A stretch of DNA of 45,742 nucleotides from NCBI RefSeq assembly GCF_000426845.1, contig NZ_AUGD01000032.1:1-45742 (forward strand), in the 5' to 3' direction. A program made the position numbers and the translations under genes. How positions within the stretch are numbered: the stretch's first letter is position 1; every line of letters begins with the position of its first letter. Origin of the DNA: Bradyrhizobium sp. in8p8. GTDB taxonomy: Bacteria > Pseudomonadota > Alphaproteobacteria > Rhizobiales > Xanthobacteraceae. The notes beneath the pieces are model-generated. The model saw only the letters and a program-made list of their open reading frames with translations. It had not been told where the DNA came from and ran no database searches. Shown here piece after piece: positions 19,106 to 27,810 of this stretch.

Positions 19106-20224
19106 TTAGTTCCCCCACACTTCCTTCGCGATCTCGACCGCGAGGCTGAGCTTGGCCCATTGCTCTTCCTCGGAGAGGATGTTGCCCTCTTCCGTCGAGG
19201 CGAAGCCGCATTGCGGAGAGAGGGCGAGCTGCTCCAGGGGAGCGAACTTGGCGGCTTCTTCCAGGCGGCGCTTGATGTCGTCCTTCTTCTCGAGCTCGCC
19301 GAACTTCGAAGTGATGACGCCGACCACGACGACCTTGTTGCCCTTAGGCAGGAAGCGCAGCGGCTCGAAGCCACCGGCGCGATCGCTGTCGTATTCGAGG
19401 AAGTAGCCGTCATAATTGGTGCCGGCCAGCATGGTCTCGGCGACCGGCTCGTAGCCACCCGAGGAGATCCAGGTCGAGCGGAAATTGCCGCGGCAGACAT
19501 GCGTCGTCACCACCATGTCGGCAGGCTTTTCGGCCAGCGCATAGTTGATGATGCGCGCATAGATCTGCTGCAGACCGTCCGGATTGTCGCCGCGCTCGCG
19601 CGCCTTCTGCAATTCGTCCTGCGAGCAGAGATACGCCCAGACCGTGTCATCGAACTGGAGATAGCGGCAGCCCGCGTCGTAGAACGCCTTCACGGCCTTG
19701 CGGTAGGTCTTGCCTAAGTCTTCATAGAAGGCGTCGAGATCGGGATAGACGTCCTTCGAAATCGACTTGCGCCCGCCGCGGAAGTGCAGCACCGCCGGCG
19801 ACGGGATCGTCATCTTGGCGGTGACATGCGCCTGGTCGGCGCACTTCTTCAGGAAGCGGAAGTGGTCGAGCATCGGATGATCGTCGGGAAAGTCGAGCTT
19901 GCCAATCACGCGGACCGCGTCGTGACGGGTTTGCACGCCCGCGAACTGAATGCCGGTGTCGGGGTGGAACAGCTCGCAGCCGGTCAACTTCGCCAGGAAG
20001 TCGAAGTGCCACCAGGAGCGGCGGAATTCGCCGTCGGTCGCGAGCTTGAGCCCGATCGAGGCCTGCTTGTGCACGACCTTCTCGATCTCCATGTCCTCGA
20101 TCTTGCGCAGATCGTCGGCCGAGATTTCGCCCTTCTCGAGACGAGTGCGGGCTTCCTTGATCTTGGCCGGGCGCAGGAGACTGCCGACCTCGTCGGCGCG
20201 GAAGGGGGCTCTGGTTCGCTGCAT
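19106..20224 (-). CDS. MetE-like cobalamin-independent methionine synthase family protein
   Basis: This 372-residue protein belongs to the single-domain branch of the methionine synthase II (MetE C-terminal) family, like YxjG/YxjH. These proteins transfer methyl or alkyl groups to thiols at a zinc site. It begins with 'FRADEVGSLLRP'. Zinc-site motifs are visible as TTHVCRGN near residue 242 and SPQCGFAS near 336. Full MetE is about 750 residues, so this is the short form, which does not necessarily use methyltetrahydrofolate. It starts only 20 bases after livF and reads the same way, so it looks like the last gene of the livKHMGF operon. That suggests the imported compound feeds a methyl- or alkyl-transfer reaction. 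The substrate is unknown. Confidence 0.85.
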   Translation of the reverse strand: MQRTRAPFRADEVGSLLRPAKIKEARTRLEKGEISADDLRKIEDMEIEKVVHKQASIGLKLATDGEFRRSWWHFDFLAKLTGCELFHPDTGIQFAGVQTRHDAVRVIGKLDFPDDHPMLDHFRFLKKCADQAHVTAKMTIPSPAVLHFRGGRKSISKDVYPDLDAFYEDLGKTYRKAVKAFYDAGCRYLQFDDTVWAYLCSQDELQKARERGDNPDGLQQIYARIINYALAEKPADMVVTTHVCRGNFRSTWISSGGYEPVAETMLAGTNYDGYFLEYDSDRAGGFEPLRFLPKGNKVVVVGVITSKFGELEKKDDIKRRLEEAAKFAPLEQLALSPQCGFASTEEGNILSEEEQWAKLSLAVEIAKEVWGN

Positions 20225-20244
20225 TCTTTACTCCCAAAGGTTTT

Positions 20245-20961
20245 CTAGTGGGCCGCCGTCCCTGTGACGCCGAGGTGGCGCTCCAGGACCGACGGGTCGG
20301 CCTTCAGCGCGGCGCTTGGGGCATCATGGACGATCGTTCCGCGCTCCAATATCACAACGCGATCGGCCAGCCCCAGAATCTTTTGGGCATTCTGCTCGAC
20401 GATGATCGAGCAGATCCCGCCTGCCCGCGTGATGCTGCCGATCGCCTTCAGCAGTTCCTCGACGATGATGGGAGCAAGACCCTCCGTCGGCTCATCGAGC
20501 AGCAGCACTTTCGGATTGAGGGTCAGCGCGCGGCCGATCGCCAGCATCTGCTGCTCGCCGCCGGAAAGCTGGTTGCCGAAATTGCTTCGCCGCTCCTTCA
20601 GTCGCGGGAACATCTCGTAGACCTTCTCGAAGGTCCAGGGACCCGGCTGCGCCACCGCGGTCATGTTCTCCTCTACCGTGAGCGAGCGGAAGATGTTGCG
20701 CTCCTGCGGCACCCAGCCGATGCCGGCACGTGCCCGCTGGTCAGGCCGGAGCAAGGTAAGATCCGTGCCGGCGAGCGCAATCGAGCCGGAGAAGCAGCGG
20801 GTGACGCCAACGATGGAGTTGATCAACGTCGTCTTGCCGGTGCCGTTGCGGCCGAGCAGCGCCAGCACCTGTCCCTCGGCAAGGCCCAGCGACATGTTCG
20901 GCAGGACCACCGCCTCGCCATAACCGGCGCGAAGTGAATCGATCGCGAGCAGGTCAGACAT
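20245..20961 (-). CDS. livF: Branched-chain-type ABC transporter ATP-binding protein LivF (system 1)
   Basis: This 238-residue ATPase is one of two that drive the Liv-type importer. It shows Walker A GRNGTGKTT near residue 37, signature LSGGEQQMLAIGRAL near 134, Walker B VLLLDEPTEGLAP and a His switch in the 'SIIVEQNAQ' region, where the His is replaced by Gln as is usual in LivF. Its start overlaps the livG stop by eight bases, so the two are coupled. The MetE-like gene follows 20 bases downstream. Confidence 0.93.
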   Translation of the reverse strand: MSDLLAIDSLRAGYGEAVVLPNMSLGLAEGQVLALLGRNGTGKTTLINSIVGVTRCFSGSIALAGTDLTLLRPDQRARAGIGWVPQERNIFRSLTVEENMTAVAQPGPWTFEKVYEMFPRLKERRSNFGNQLSGGEQQMLAIGRALTLNPKVLLLDEPTEGLAPIIVEELLKAIGSITRAGGICSIIVEQNAQKILGLADRVVILERGTIVHDAPSAALKADPSVLERHLGVTGTAAH

Positions 20962-21709
20962 CGACCGCTTCCTCGCCGAGATAGACGGCCTTCACCTGCG
21001 GATCGCGCGCGACCTGCTCGGGTGGCCCTTCCGTGAGCAGAGCGCCCGAGACCAGCACCGAGATGCGGTCGGCAAAGGAGAAGACGAGGTCCATGTCGTG
21101 CTCGATCAGGAGTACGGTCACATCGCGCGGCAGCGCGCCGACCACGGCAAGAATGTCATGCCGTTCGCTCTCGGGCACGCCGGCGGCCGGCTCGTCGAGC
21201 AGCAAGACGCGCGGCTTGGTTGCGATGGCGACCGCGATCTCGAGCAGCCGCTGCTTGCCATAAGGCAGCGTCACGGTCTGCTCGTTCATGGCATCGAGCA
21301 GATGGAAGCGCGTAAGCAGATCGGCGATTTCGTCGTTGACGTCATTGCGCGTGCCCATGCGCCGCCACCAGTCGCCGCCATGGCCGAGGCGCTCCGAGAC
21401 CGCGAGCCCGATAGTCTCGAGCGGAGTCAGGTCAGGATAGAGCTGGTTGATCTGGAAGGTGCGCGACAAGCCACGCAGCACGCGCCTGTGCACGGGCAGA
21501 TCGGTGATGTCCTGGCCCTCGAGCAGGATGCGGCCCGAGTTCGGCTTGAGCACTCCGGTGAGCTGGTTGATGACCGTGGTCTTGCCGGCCCCGTTCGGGC
21601 CGATCAGCGCGTGGCGGGCCCCCTGCTCGACCTTCAAGGACAGATCGCGGGTGACGCGCAGGCCGCCGAACTGCTTTTCGAGGTTCTTCGTTTCGAGCGC
21701 GATGGTCAT
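20954..21709 (-). CDS. livG: Branched-chain-type ABC transporter ATP-binding protein LivG (system 1)
   Basis: This 251-residue ATPase partners LivF. Walker A GPNGAGKTT lies near residue 38, and Walker B is VLLLDEPAAGVP. The signature reads LPYGKQRLLEIA instead of LSGGQ, a common LivG variant, and the His switch is IEHDMDLVF. I take ATG 21707-21709, which overlaps the livM stop in an ATGA; an upstream start at 21790 would add 27 unconserved residues inside livM. Confidence 0.93.
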   Translation of the reverse strand: MTIALETKNLEKQFGGLRVTRDLSLKVEQGARHALIGPNGAGKTTVINQLTGVLKPNSGRILLEGQDITDLPVHRRVLRGLSRTFQINQLYPDLTPLETIGLAVSERLGHGGDWWRRMGTRNDVNDEIADLLTRFHLLDAMNEQTVTLPYGKQRLLEIAVAIATKPRVLLLDEPAAGVPESERHDILAVVGALPRDVTVLLIEHDMDLVFSFADRISVLVSGALLTEGPPEQVARDPQVKAVYLGEEAVDV

Positions 21710-22734
21710 GCGTCGCCCTCCGGCACAGCGACGACAGCCTTGCGCCCGGCGACCATCCTGAGGATCAGATTGGGCACATAGAGTACCCACCGGTGCAGGC
21801 GCTGGCGGCCGACCAGCACGATCACGACCAGCACGAGGCCGATCCAGAATTGCCAGTATTGCGGGGTTATGGTGGAGAACAATTCCTGGAGCAGGCGGAA
21901 GACAACCGCGCCGATCAGCCCGCCATAGAGATAGCCGGTGCCGCCAATGACGAGGACCAGCATCAGGTCGGCGGATCGCTCGAAGGCAAAGACATCGAGC
22001 GAGGCGATCGCGGTGGTCTGGGTGAACAGCGCCCCCGCAATGCCGGCATAGAACGCTGCCAGGGTATAAACTGCGATCAGGCGGCGGTTGACGGGGATGC
22101 CGATCGCGGCGGCGCGCAGCGGATTGTTCTTGATCGCGCGCAGTGACAGGCCGAACGGCGAATGCACGACGCGGCGTGCGAACAGGAAGAGCAGGAACAG
22201 CACGGCCAGCGAGTAGAAGAAGCCCGCCTTGCCGAACATGTCGAACGGGATCTGGCCGAAAATCGGCTGCATCTCGATGCCTTGCAGGCCGTCGGTGCCG
22301 CCGGTGATGTTGGAGAAGCGTTCGGCGAGCGCCTCCAGCAGTAGGGCGATGCCGAGCGTCACCATCAAGCGTGTCAGGTCGACGCCGCGGATCACGAGGA
22401 AGCTGGTGGCGAAACCGAGCACCATGGCAGCAAGGCCAGCGGCGATCAGCGCGAGCACCGGCTCATTGATGATGCCGTGAAGTGCGAGAAGGCCCGCCGC
22501 ATAGGCGCCGACGCCAAAGAAGGCGGCGTGGCCGAGGGAGACGATGCCGGCATAACCCAAGATAAGATCGAGCGACATCGTGAACAGCGCCAGCCGCAGG
22601 ATATCGGTCATGATCAGGTAGCGAGACGGAAACAGGAACCCGCAGGACAGCACGATGAGCCAGAAGGCGATTTCACCGTAATGCCAGCGCGCCTGGCGCT
22701 GGGCGTTATAACCAACGTCGGAAGCAGCGCTCAT
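21706..22734 (-). CDS. livM: Branched-chain-type ABC transporter permease LivM (system 1)
   Basis: This 342-residue inner-membrane permease has about nine to ten helices. The LivM signature 'LILGYAGIVSLGHAAFFGVGAYAAG' region begins near residue 50, and the permease loop motif 'RAIKNNPLRAAAIGIPVNRRL' lies near 205. Translation probably starts at ATG 22732-22734 (MSAASDVGYN), eight bases after the livH stop. An apparent upstream extension to 23022 reads through livH in another frame and is not real. Confidence 0.92.
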   Translation of the reverse strand: MSAASDVGYNAQRQARWHYGEIAFWLIVLSCGFLFPSRYLIMTDILRLALFTMSLDLILGYAGIVSLGHAAFFGVGAYAAGLLALHGIINEPVLALIAAGLAAMVLGFATSFLVIRGVDLTRLMVTLGIALLLEALAERFSNITGGTDGLQGIEMQPIFGQIPFDMFGKAGFFYSLAVLFLLFLFARRVVHSPFGLSLRAIKNNPLRAAAIGIPVNRRLIAVYTLAAFYAGIAGALFTQTTAIASLDVFAFERSADLMLVLVIGGTGYLYGGLIGAVVFRLLQELFSTITPQYWQFWIGLVLVVIVLVGRQRLHRWVLYVPNLILRMVAGRKAVVAVPEGDA

Positions 22735-22742
22735 CGGCGAAC

Positions 22743-23612
22743 TCAACGCGCGGCCGTGCGACCGAACAGGCCGTTCGGACGCCAGATCAGGATCACGATC
22801 ATGATGGTGTAGATCACGAACGGCCCCATCTTCGGCACGTAATACTTGCCAGCGACGTCGCCGATGCCGAGCAGGAGTGAGGCCAGGAACGGGCCGGTGA
22901 TCGAAGAGGAGCCGCCAACGGTGACCACGATCAGGAAGTAGATCATGAATTTCAGCGGGAAGTATGGATCGAGGCCGAGAATCTCGGCGCTGAGCGCGCC
23001 GCCGAGGCCGGCAAGTCCGCAACCGAAGGCAAAGGTGAGCGCGAACACCTGCGGCACGTTGATGCCGAGACCGCTCGCGGCGCGGGGGTCGTCAACCGCT
23101 GCGCGCAGGCGACTGCCGAACCGCGTCTTCGCCAGCACCAGCTGAAGCGCGATGGTAAGCAAGCCGCAGATCACGATGATCATCAGCCGGTATCGGCCGA
23201 TGCCGACGCCGAACAGGTCGAACTGGCCCTGAAGCGCGGCCGGCAGATTGATGAACACCCGGGACGAGCCCTGGATGTAATCGACGGCCGCAACCGACAT
23301 GAAGGTCAGGCCAATGGTAAACAGCACCTGGTCGAGATGGCTGCGCGCGTAGAGGTGGTGGTACAGCGTACGCTCCAGCGCAATGCCAATCGCTGCAGAT
23401 GAGACGAAAGCGAGCGGCAGGGCCGCGAAGAACGGCCAGCCCATCCTGTTGACCAACACCATACAGACGTAGCCGCCGGCCATGGCAAACGCGCCGTGGG
23501 CAAGATTGACGAAGTTCATCAGCCCGAGCGTGACCGCAAGTCCGCAGGCGAGCACGAACAGCAGCATGCCGTAGGCAACGCCATCGAACAGGTTGGTGAG
23601 GATTGCGGTCAT
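22743..23612 (-). CDS. livH: Branched-chain-type ABC transporter permease LivH (system 1)
   Basis: This 289-residue permease has about eight membrane helices. It carries the LivH motif 'GLMNFVNLAHGAFAMAGGYV' at about residues 30-50 and a loop typical of the family (RLRAAVDDPRAASGLGIN) near 165. It pairs with LivM to form the membrane channel. It is 134 bases from the livK stop; that gap holds a REP-like palindrome, which may lower downstream expression relative to the binding protein. Confidence 0.93.
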   Translation of the reverse strand: MTAILTNLFDGVAYGMLLFVLACGLAVTLGLMNFVNLAHGAFAMAGGYVCMVLVNRMGWPFFAALPLAFVSSAAIGIALERTLYHHLYARSHLDQVLFTIGLTFMSVAAVDYIQGSSRVFINLPAALQGQFDLFGVGIGRYRLMIIVICGLLTIALQLVLAKTRFGSRLRAAVDDPRAASGLGINVPQVFALTFAFGCGLAGLGGALSAEILGLDPYFPLKFMIYFLIVVTVGGSSSITGPFLASLLLGIGDVAGKYYVPKMGPFVIYTIMIVILIWRPNGLFGRTAAR

Positions 23613-23645
23613 CGGGAGCGGAAAACCCCTGGGTCATCACTCGTC

Positions 23646-23729
23646 ATTCCGGGCAGCGCTGGGCGCTGAACCCGGAATCTCGTTTCAGCAATTGCGAGAT
23701 CCCGGTTTCGGTCCAATGCGCCCCCGGGA
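23646..23729. repeat. REP-like palindrome between livK and livH
   Basis: ATTCCGGG (23646-23653) pairs with CCCGGAAT (23671-23678), and a second pair, ATCCCGG with CCGGGAT, spans about 23699-23729. The ends match the element between metK and ahcY. A palindrome right after the binding-protein gene of an ABC operon is a common place for transcript-stabilising repeats. Confidence 0.75.
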
Positions 23730-23746
23730 TACCCTGCTCTCGCGCG

Positions 23747-24949
23747 TCACTTCTTGGTCTTGCCGAGATCCTTGACGGCTTCGAACGTCGCAAACTCGAC
23801 GTTGTAGAGTTCGCCGTCGACCTTCTCGACCTTGCGGATGTAGATGTTCTGCACGATGTCGCGGGTCTCGGGATCGATCGAGATCGGGCCGCGCGGGCTC
23901 TCCCACTTCTGGCCCTTCATGGCTTCGATCAGCTTGTCGCCGTTGGTGTCGCCGCCCGTCTTCTTCAATGCCTCGTAGATCAGATGGATGCCGTCATAGC
24001 CACCCACAGCCATGAAGCCCGGACGGTTGCCGAAAGCCTTCTTGTAGGCTGCGACGAAATCCTTGTTCATCTGCGAGGGATGCGCCGCGGAATAGAGATG
24101 CGCCGTGACGGTGCCGAGCACGGCATCCCCCATGTTGTTGAGCAGGTCGTCGTCCGTGACGTCGCCGGGCCCGATCACCTTGATGCCGGCCTTGTCGAGC
24201 CCGCGCTCGGCATACTGTTTCATGAAGTTGCCGCCCTGGCCCGCCGGCACGAAGACGAAGATCGCGTCGGGCTTGGCGTCCTTCATGCGCTGGAGAAACG
24301 GCGCGAAGTCAGGGTTTTGCAGGGGAACCTTGACCTCTTCGACCACCTCGCCTCCGCCGGCCGTGAAGTGCTGCTTGAAGAAATTCAGCGCGTCGTTGCC
24401 CGGTGCGTAGTCGGAAGTCAGGGTTGCGACCTTCTTGATGCCGTTCTTGGCGGCCCAATCACCGATGATGGTCGAGGACTGCGCCAGCGTGAAGCTGGTG
24501 CGAACGATGTAAGGCGAACGCTCGGTGATGATGGAGGTGCCGGCTGCCATCACGATTTCCGGAATCTTGGCCTGCGTGGCCAGCGGTGCGGCGGCAAGCG
24601 CGGCCGGCGTCACGCCGAACCCGGCGATGAAACTGACCTTGTCGTTGACGATCAATTCCTGCGCGGCGGTCTTGGTCTTGTCCGGGATCGCGGCGTCGTC
24701 CTTGACAATGATCTCGATCTTCTTGCCGGCGACGGTGTCGCCCTTCTGCTGCATGTAGAGCTTGATCGCGTTCTCGATCTGCTTGCCGGTCGAGGCTTGG
24801 CCGCCGGTCATCGGCAGGATCAGACCGATCTTGACGCTGTCCGCGGCCTTGACTGGCGCGAGACCGGCAAGGCCTGCAATGGCCGTAACGGCAGCAGCCC
24901 AAGTCGCCTTACCAATCGCCCTATGAGACAATTGTTTGCGTTCGAACAT
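23747..24949 (-). CDS. livK: ABC transporter substrate-binding protein LivK-like (system 1)
   Basis: This 400-residue periplasmic binding protein of the Leu/Ile/Val family has a signal peptide of about 35 residues ending PVKAA. Mature motifs include KIGLILPMTGGQASTGK and the hinge-region VATLTSDYAPGNDAL. It captures the ligand for LivHMGF. The family binds branched-chain amino acids but also amides, urea and aromatic acids, so the ligand cannot be read off. A strong GGGAGGGA ribosome site precedes ATG 24947-24949. It is the first gene of the operon and sits downstream of a promoter with a palindromic operator at 25.19 kb. Confidence 0.92.
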   Translation of the reverse strand: MFERKQLSHRAIGKATWAAAVTAIAGLAGLAPVKAADSVKIGLILPMTGGQASTGKQIENAIKLYMQQKGDTVAGKKIEIIVKDDAAIPDKTKTAAQELIVNDKVSFIAGFGVTPAALAAAPLATQAKIPEIVMAAGTSIITERSPYIVRTSFTLAQSSTIIGDWAAKNGIKKVATLTSDYAPGNDALNFFKQHFTAGGGEVVEEVKVPLQNPDFAPFLQRMKDAKPDAIFVFVPAGQGGNFMKQYAERGLDKAGIKVIGPGDVTDDDLLNNMGDAVLGTVTAHLYSAAHPSQMNKDFVAAYKKAFGNRPGFMAVGGYDGIHLIYEALKKTGGDTNGDKLIEAMKGQKWESPRGPISIDPETRDIVQNIYIRKVEKVDGELYNVEFATFEAVKDLGKTKK

Positions 24950-25466
24950 CAGATGTCCCTCCCCTTCATTCCTGACTCTTGTGCCTGGACCGAGTGCCCG
25001 GTCCTTTGCCTCAACCGTTGGCTCTGCGCGGAGTGATCGTCGCGCACCACATGGGCGTCTTTCGCGCCCTCCTTGTCAATCGGACGTTTGGCGACTCTTC
25101 GGCGCAAGCCCGTGACCGTCGTATGGAAGCATGCCACGGCTTACGCCGGGATAGCTCGAGCACCCGGATGCGGTCGCCGTAATTTGTACGAATGTACAAA
25201 GAAAATGAACTTGTCAATAAAACCCTTCCGTCGCACCGATTTGTGTTGGGCTCGAACCGCGCCTCGCAGTTTAGAAGTGCGGCGGGCCAAGCGGATGGAG
25301 AATTGCGTCTTTCTTTTGCAGTATTTGTACATCCGCCTTCCTTGGCTCCGCGCATTTGGTAATAAACTACCTACCTCGAATAAGTCTATTTTACCTTGTT
25401 GATGGCTACTCTCCCGTCCGCCGGCTCAGCCGGCGCCAGATGATCGAATGCGTGCGCGCTCACACA
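24950..25466. other. Regulatory region between livK and the small lipoprotein gene
   Basis: I see no gene in these 517 bases. The stretch around 25175-25400 is clearly more AT-rich than its surroundings and contains the livK promoter with its operator. An isolated extra TTTGTAC half-site lies at 25324-25330. The lipoprotein promoter should lie at the right end; the GCCGGC-TCA-GCCGGC hairpin near 25420-25435 is the only structure I can point to there. Confidence 0.6.
25183..25217 (-). promoter_or_regulatory. Candidate livK promoter with overlapping palindromic operator
   Basis: TTTGTAC-GAAT-GTACAAA (25183-25200) is a perfect seven-base inverted repeat with a four-base spacer. On the minus strand a TTGACA -35 box lies at 25217-25212 and a TACATT -10 box at 25196-25191, with a 15-base spacer that is a little short. 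The operator covers the -10, which fits repression by a dimeric regulator. The leader to the livK ATG would be about 235 bases. The regulator is not identifiable here. Confidence 0.62.
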
Positions 25467-25751
25467 ATGCCCAGGAATTTTCGTTCCGCCCTCGCTATCG
25501 TTGCGCTTGCCGCAGGAATGTCGGGCTGTGGGACGGTCAACGAGAGGCTTTCCGCCGGGATGGGCGACTACGTCCCGCAATGGGCCGGGGGCCTGCCGGC
25601 CGATGCTCCGCCGCGTCCGGGCACACCGCAGTACGACGCCTACATGAGGGAACGCGAACGCAAGCGGCTGCTGCCGGCGGCGGAGCGCGAAAAGGAGGAG
25701 CAGTCGCAGAAGGGTGCGACGGGCACCACTTCGGGCAACGAGATGCGTTGA
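25467..25751 (+). CDS. Small predicted lipoprotein, unknown function
   Basis: This is a 94-residue protein starting MPRNFRSALAIVALAAGMSGC. It has a short positively charged start, a hydrophobic stretch and a lipobox-like MSGC with the acylated Cys at about residue 21. The mature part is Pro-rich (PADAPPRPGTPQYDAYMRER) and then strongly charged, ending in a Lys/Glu-rich tail. An in-frame start at 25356 would bury the signal peptide, so I prefer ATG 25467. It is probably anchored in the outer or inner membrane; no function is recognisable. Confidence 0.72.
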   Translation: MPRNFRSALAIVALAAGMSGCGTVNERLSAGMGDYVPQWAGGLPADAPPRPGTPQYDAYMRERERKRLLPAAEREKEEQSQKGATGTTSGNEMR

Positions 25752-25809
25752 CCCGCCGCCGTTGTTCCAGGGCGATGCGTCAGCATCGAAAACCTGCAAT
25801 CTCGAGATC

Positions 25810-25837
25810 TCCGGATTCGCGCTTCGCGCGCTCCGGA
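25810..25837. repeat. REP-like hairpin between the lipoprotein gene and purU
   Basis: TCCGGATTCGCGC and a GCGCG..TCCGGA arm form a compact hairpin followed by 'atgac'. The two genes converge here, so the hairpin may also help stop transcription. Confidence 0.7.
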
Positions 25838-25848
25838 ATGACTTCCAC

Positions 25849-26712
25849 CTAATCCACGAACACCACCGTCTTGCGGCCGTTAAGGATGACACGATCGTCG
25901 AGATGGTAGCGGATGGCCCGTGCCAGCACGCGGCGCTCGATGTCACGGCCCTTGCGAACCAGATCTTCCGGCGTGTCGCGATGGCTGATGCGCTCGACGT
26001 CCTGGTCGATGATCGGCCCCTCGTCGAGGTCGCGCGTCACGTAATGTGCGGTCGCGCCGATCAGCTTGACGCCGCGCTCATGCGCCTGGTGGTAGGGCTT
26101 TGCGCCCTTGAAGCCCGGCAGGAACGAGTGGTGGATGTTGATGCAACGCCCCGACAGCTTTCCCGAGAGATCGTCCGAGAGGATCTGCATGTAGCGGGCG
26201 AGCACGACGAGATCGGTCTTCGTCTTGCCGACGAGATCCATGATCTGCCCCTCCTGCTCGCGCTTGGTCTCCTTGGTGACAGGCAGGTGGTGAAACGGAA
26301 TGCCGCCGAAATCGAGTCCGGCATAGACCTCGCGCGGATGGTTGGACACGATCGCGGTCGGAATCATCGGCAATTCGCCAGTGCGCCAGCGGTAGAGGAT
26401 GTCGACCAGGCAGTGGTCGGATTTCGACACGAGCAGCATCACCTTGCGATGCGTAGCGCGGTCGCGCATCTGCCACTCCATGCCGAAGCGCTCGGCGATC
26501 GCGGCAAAGCCGGTCTGGAGCGCCGACAATTCCACGGCGAGGTCGGCCGCTGTGAACACCACCCGCATGAAGAACTTCCTGGTCTCGACGTCGTCGAACT
26601 GCTGGGCGTCGAGGATGTTCTGTCCATTGTGGGCGAGGAACGTCGAAACCGCCGAGACGATGCCGGGACGATCCGGACAGGACAGGGTCAGGACATATTG
26701 ATGGTCGGGCAT
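25849..26712 (-). CDS. purU: Formyltetrahydrofolate deformylase
   Basis: PurU hydrolyses 10-formyl-THF to formate and THF, balancing one-carbon pools and feeding formate to PurT. The protein has 287 residues from ATG 26710-26712 (E. coli 280). An N-terminal ACT domain (LTLSCPDRPGIVSAVSTFL) is followed by a formyltransferase-type domain. The catalytic triad is visible as the Asn in VSNHPREV, the His in INIHHSFLPGFKGA and the Asp in YVTRDLDEGPII. An upstream in-frame start at 26778 would add 22 unconserved residues. It diverges from the HemD-like gene. Confidence 0.96.
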   Translation of the reverse strand: MPDHQYVLTLSCPDRPGIVSAVSTFLAHNGQNILDAQQFDDVETRKFFMRVVFTAADLAVELSALQTGFAAIAERFGMEWQMRDRATHRKVMLLVSKSDHCLVDILYRWRTGELPMIPTAIVSNHPREVYAGLDFGGIPFHHLPVTKETKREQEGQIMDLVGKTKTDLVVLARYMQILSDDLSGKLSGRCINIHHSFLPGFKGAKPYHQAHERGVKLIGATAHYVTRDLDEGPIIDQDVERISHRDTPEDLVRKGRDIERRVLARAIRYHLDDRVILNGRKTVVFVD

Positions 26713-26848
26713 GGCTCTCGATGAAGGTTTGTGCAGCGGAACTATCTGCGATTTGCGCCCTGCTCTAGCATCGACCACGCCCTTGCGCCAATCCCGCGCC
26801 CAGAGTCAGGATGAACGGACGATTGCGAATTCTGACCGGAGCATACCC

Positions 26849-27688
26849 ATGGCCGACCGCTTGAACGGTTACCGTATCCTAATCCTGGAAACGCGGGAGG
26901 AGGCGCAGTTCTCGAAGCTCCTGGTCGAGCAAGGCGCCGAGGTCGTGCAGTGCCCGATGTTCACCATTCACGATGCAGCGGACCCCGCCCCGGTCGAAGC
27001 CTGGATCCACCGTGCGATCGACCAGCCATTTGACGATCTCGTGCTGATGACGGGCGAAGGTCTGCGTCGGATCATGAAGCTCGCCCGCACCCGCGGGCTC
27101 GACTCCGCCCTCGTCTCGGCGCTTGCCAAGACCCGCAAATTCACCCGCGGCCCGAAGCCGGGCAAGGCGCTGCGCGAGATCGGTCTCGAGGCGCAGCAGA
27201 CCACCGAGAAACCGACCACCGAAGGCGTGATCGACATGCTTGCCAAGCTCGACCTGAACGGACGGCGCGTCGGCCTTCAGCTCTATCCGGACAAGGACCA
27301 CAGCGCGCTGACCGGCGCATTGGCCGCGCAAGGGGCCGAGGTCGACACCGTGCTGCCCTATGTCTACGATTCCAAGGCGGCGGATGCAAACATCGTCGCC
27401 GCGATCGACGACATGGCCGCAGGCCGGATCGATTCCATTGCCCTGACCAATCTCGGCCAGGTTCGCCGCCTGATCGAGGCAGCGAAGGCGCATGGCATCG
27501 AGGCGCGTCTTCGGGCCGGGCTCGAGCGCACGCTGATCGCCTCGGTCGGCCCGGCCGTCTCCGGTGAGCTCGCTGCGCATGCTCTGCGCACTGACATCTC
27601 GCCACCAGAGGACGCCTATTTCATGCGTCCATTGATCTCGGCAATGGCCACAACGCTGGCCGAGCGGAAGCCGGCGACCGACAGATAG
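26849..27688 (+). CDS. Uroporphyrinogen-III synthase (HemD) family protein
   Basis: This is a 279-residue protein of the HemD fold. HemD closes hydroxymethylbilane to uroporphyrinogen III in haem, sirohaem and cobalamin synthesis. It begins with the usual 'RILILETREEAQFSKLLVEQGAEVV' and has the conserved second-domain stretch IDSIALTNLGQVRRLIEAA and IASVGPAVSGELA near the end. ATG 26849 has a GGAG site eight bases upstream; an in-frame ATG at 26711 lies inside the divergent purU start and is unlikely. No other haem gene is nearby, and HemD sequences diverge widely, so this could be a second, pathway-specific copy, for example for sirohaem. Confidence 0.82.
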   Translation: MADRLNGYRILILETREEAQFSKLLVEQGAEVVQCPMFTIHDAADPAPVEAWIHRAIDQPFDDLVLMTGEGLRRIMKLARTRGLDSALVSALAKTRKFTRGPKPGKALREIGLEAQQTTEKPTTEGVIDMLAKLDLNGRRVGLQLYPDKDHSALTGALAAQGAEVDTVLPYVYDSKAADANIVAAIDDMAAGRIDSIALTNLGQVRRLIEAAKAHGIEARLRAGLERTLIASVGPAVSGELAAHALRTDISPPEDAYFMRPLISAMATTLAERKPATDR

Positions 27689-27723
27689 GAGCTCAGCGCG
27701 GGAGCGGCATGCGGCAGTTCAGA

Positions 27724-27751
27724 TTGACACGCGCGTCGCCGGCCCTACCTT
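27724..27751 (+). promoter_or_regulatory. Candidate sigma-70-type promoter for the MFS gene
   Basis: TTGACA at 27724-27729 and TACCTT at 27746-27751 are separated by 16 bases, about 60 bases upstream of the MFS start. The -35 is perfect and the -10 is weak. Confidence 0.45.
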
Positions 27752-27810
27752 GCGGGAAATGAAAAGAAATCACACGGGCAGGGAATCGCCGTGACACGAG
27801 CCGTCGCGCC

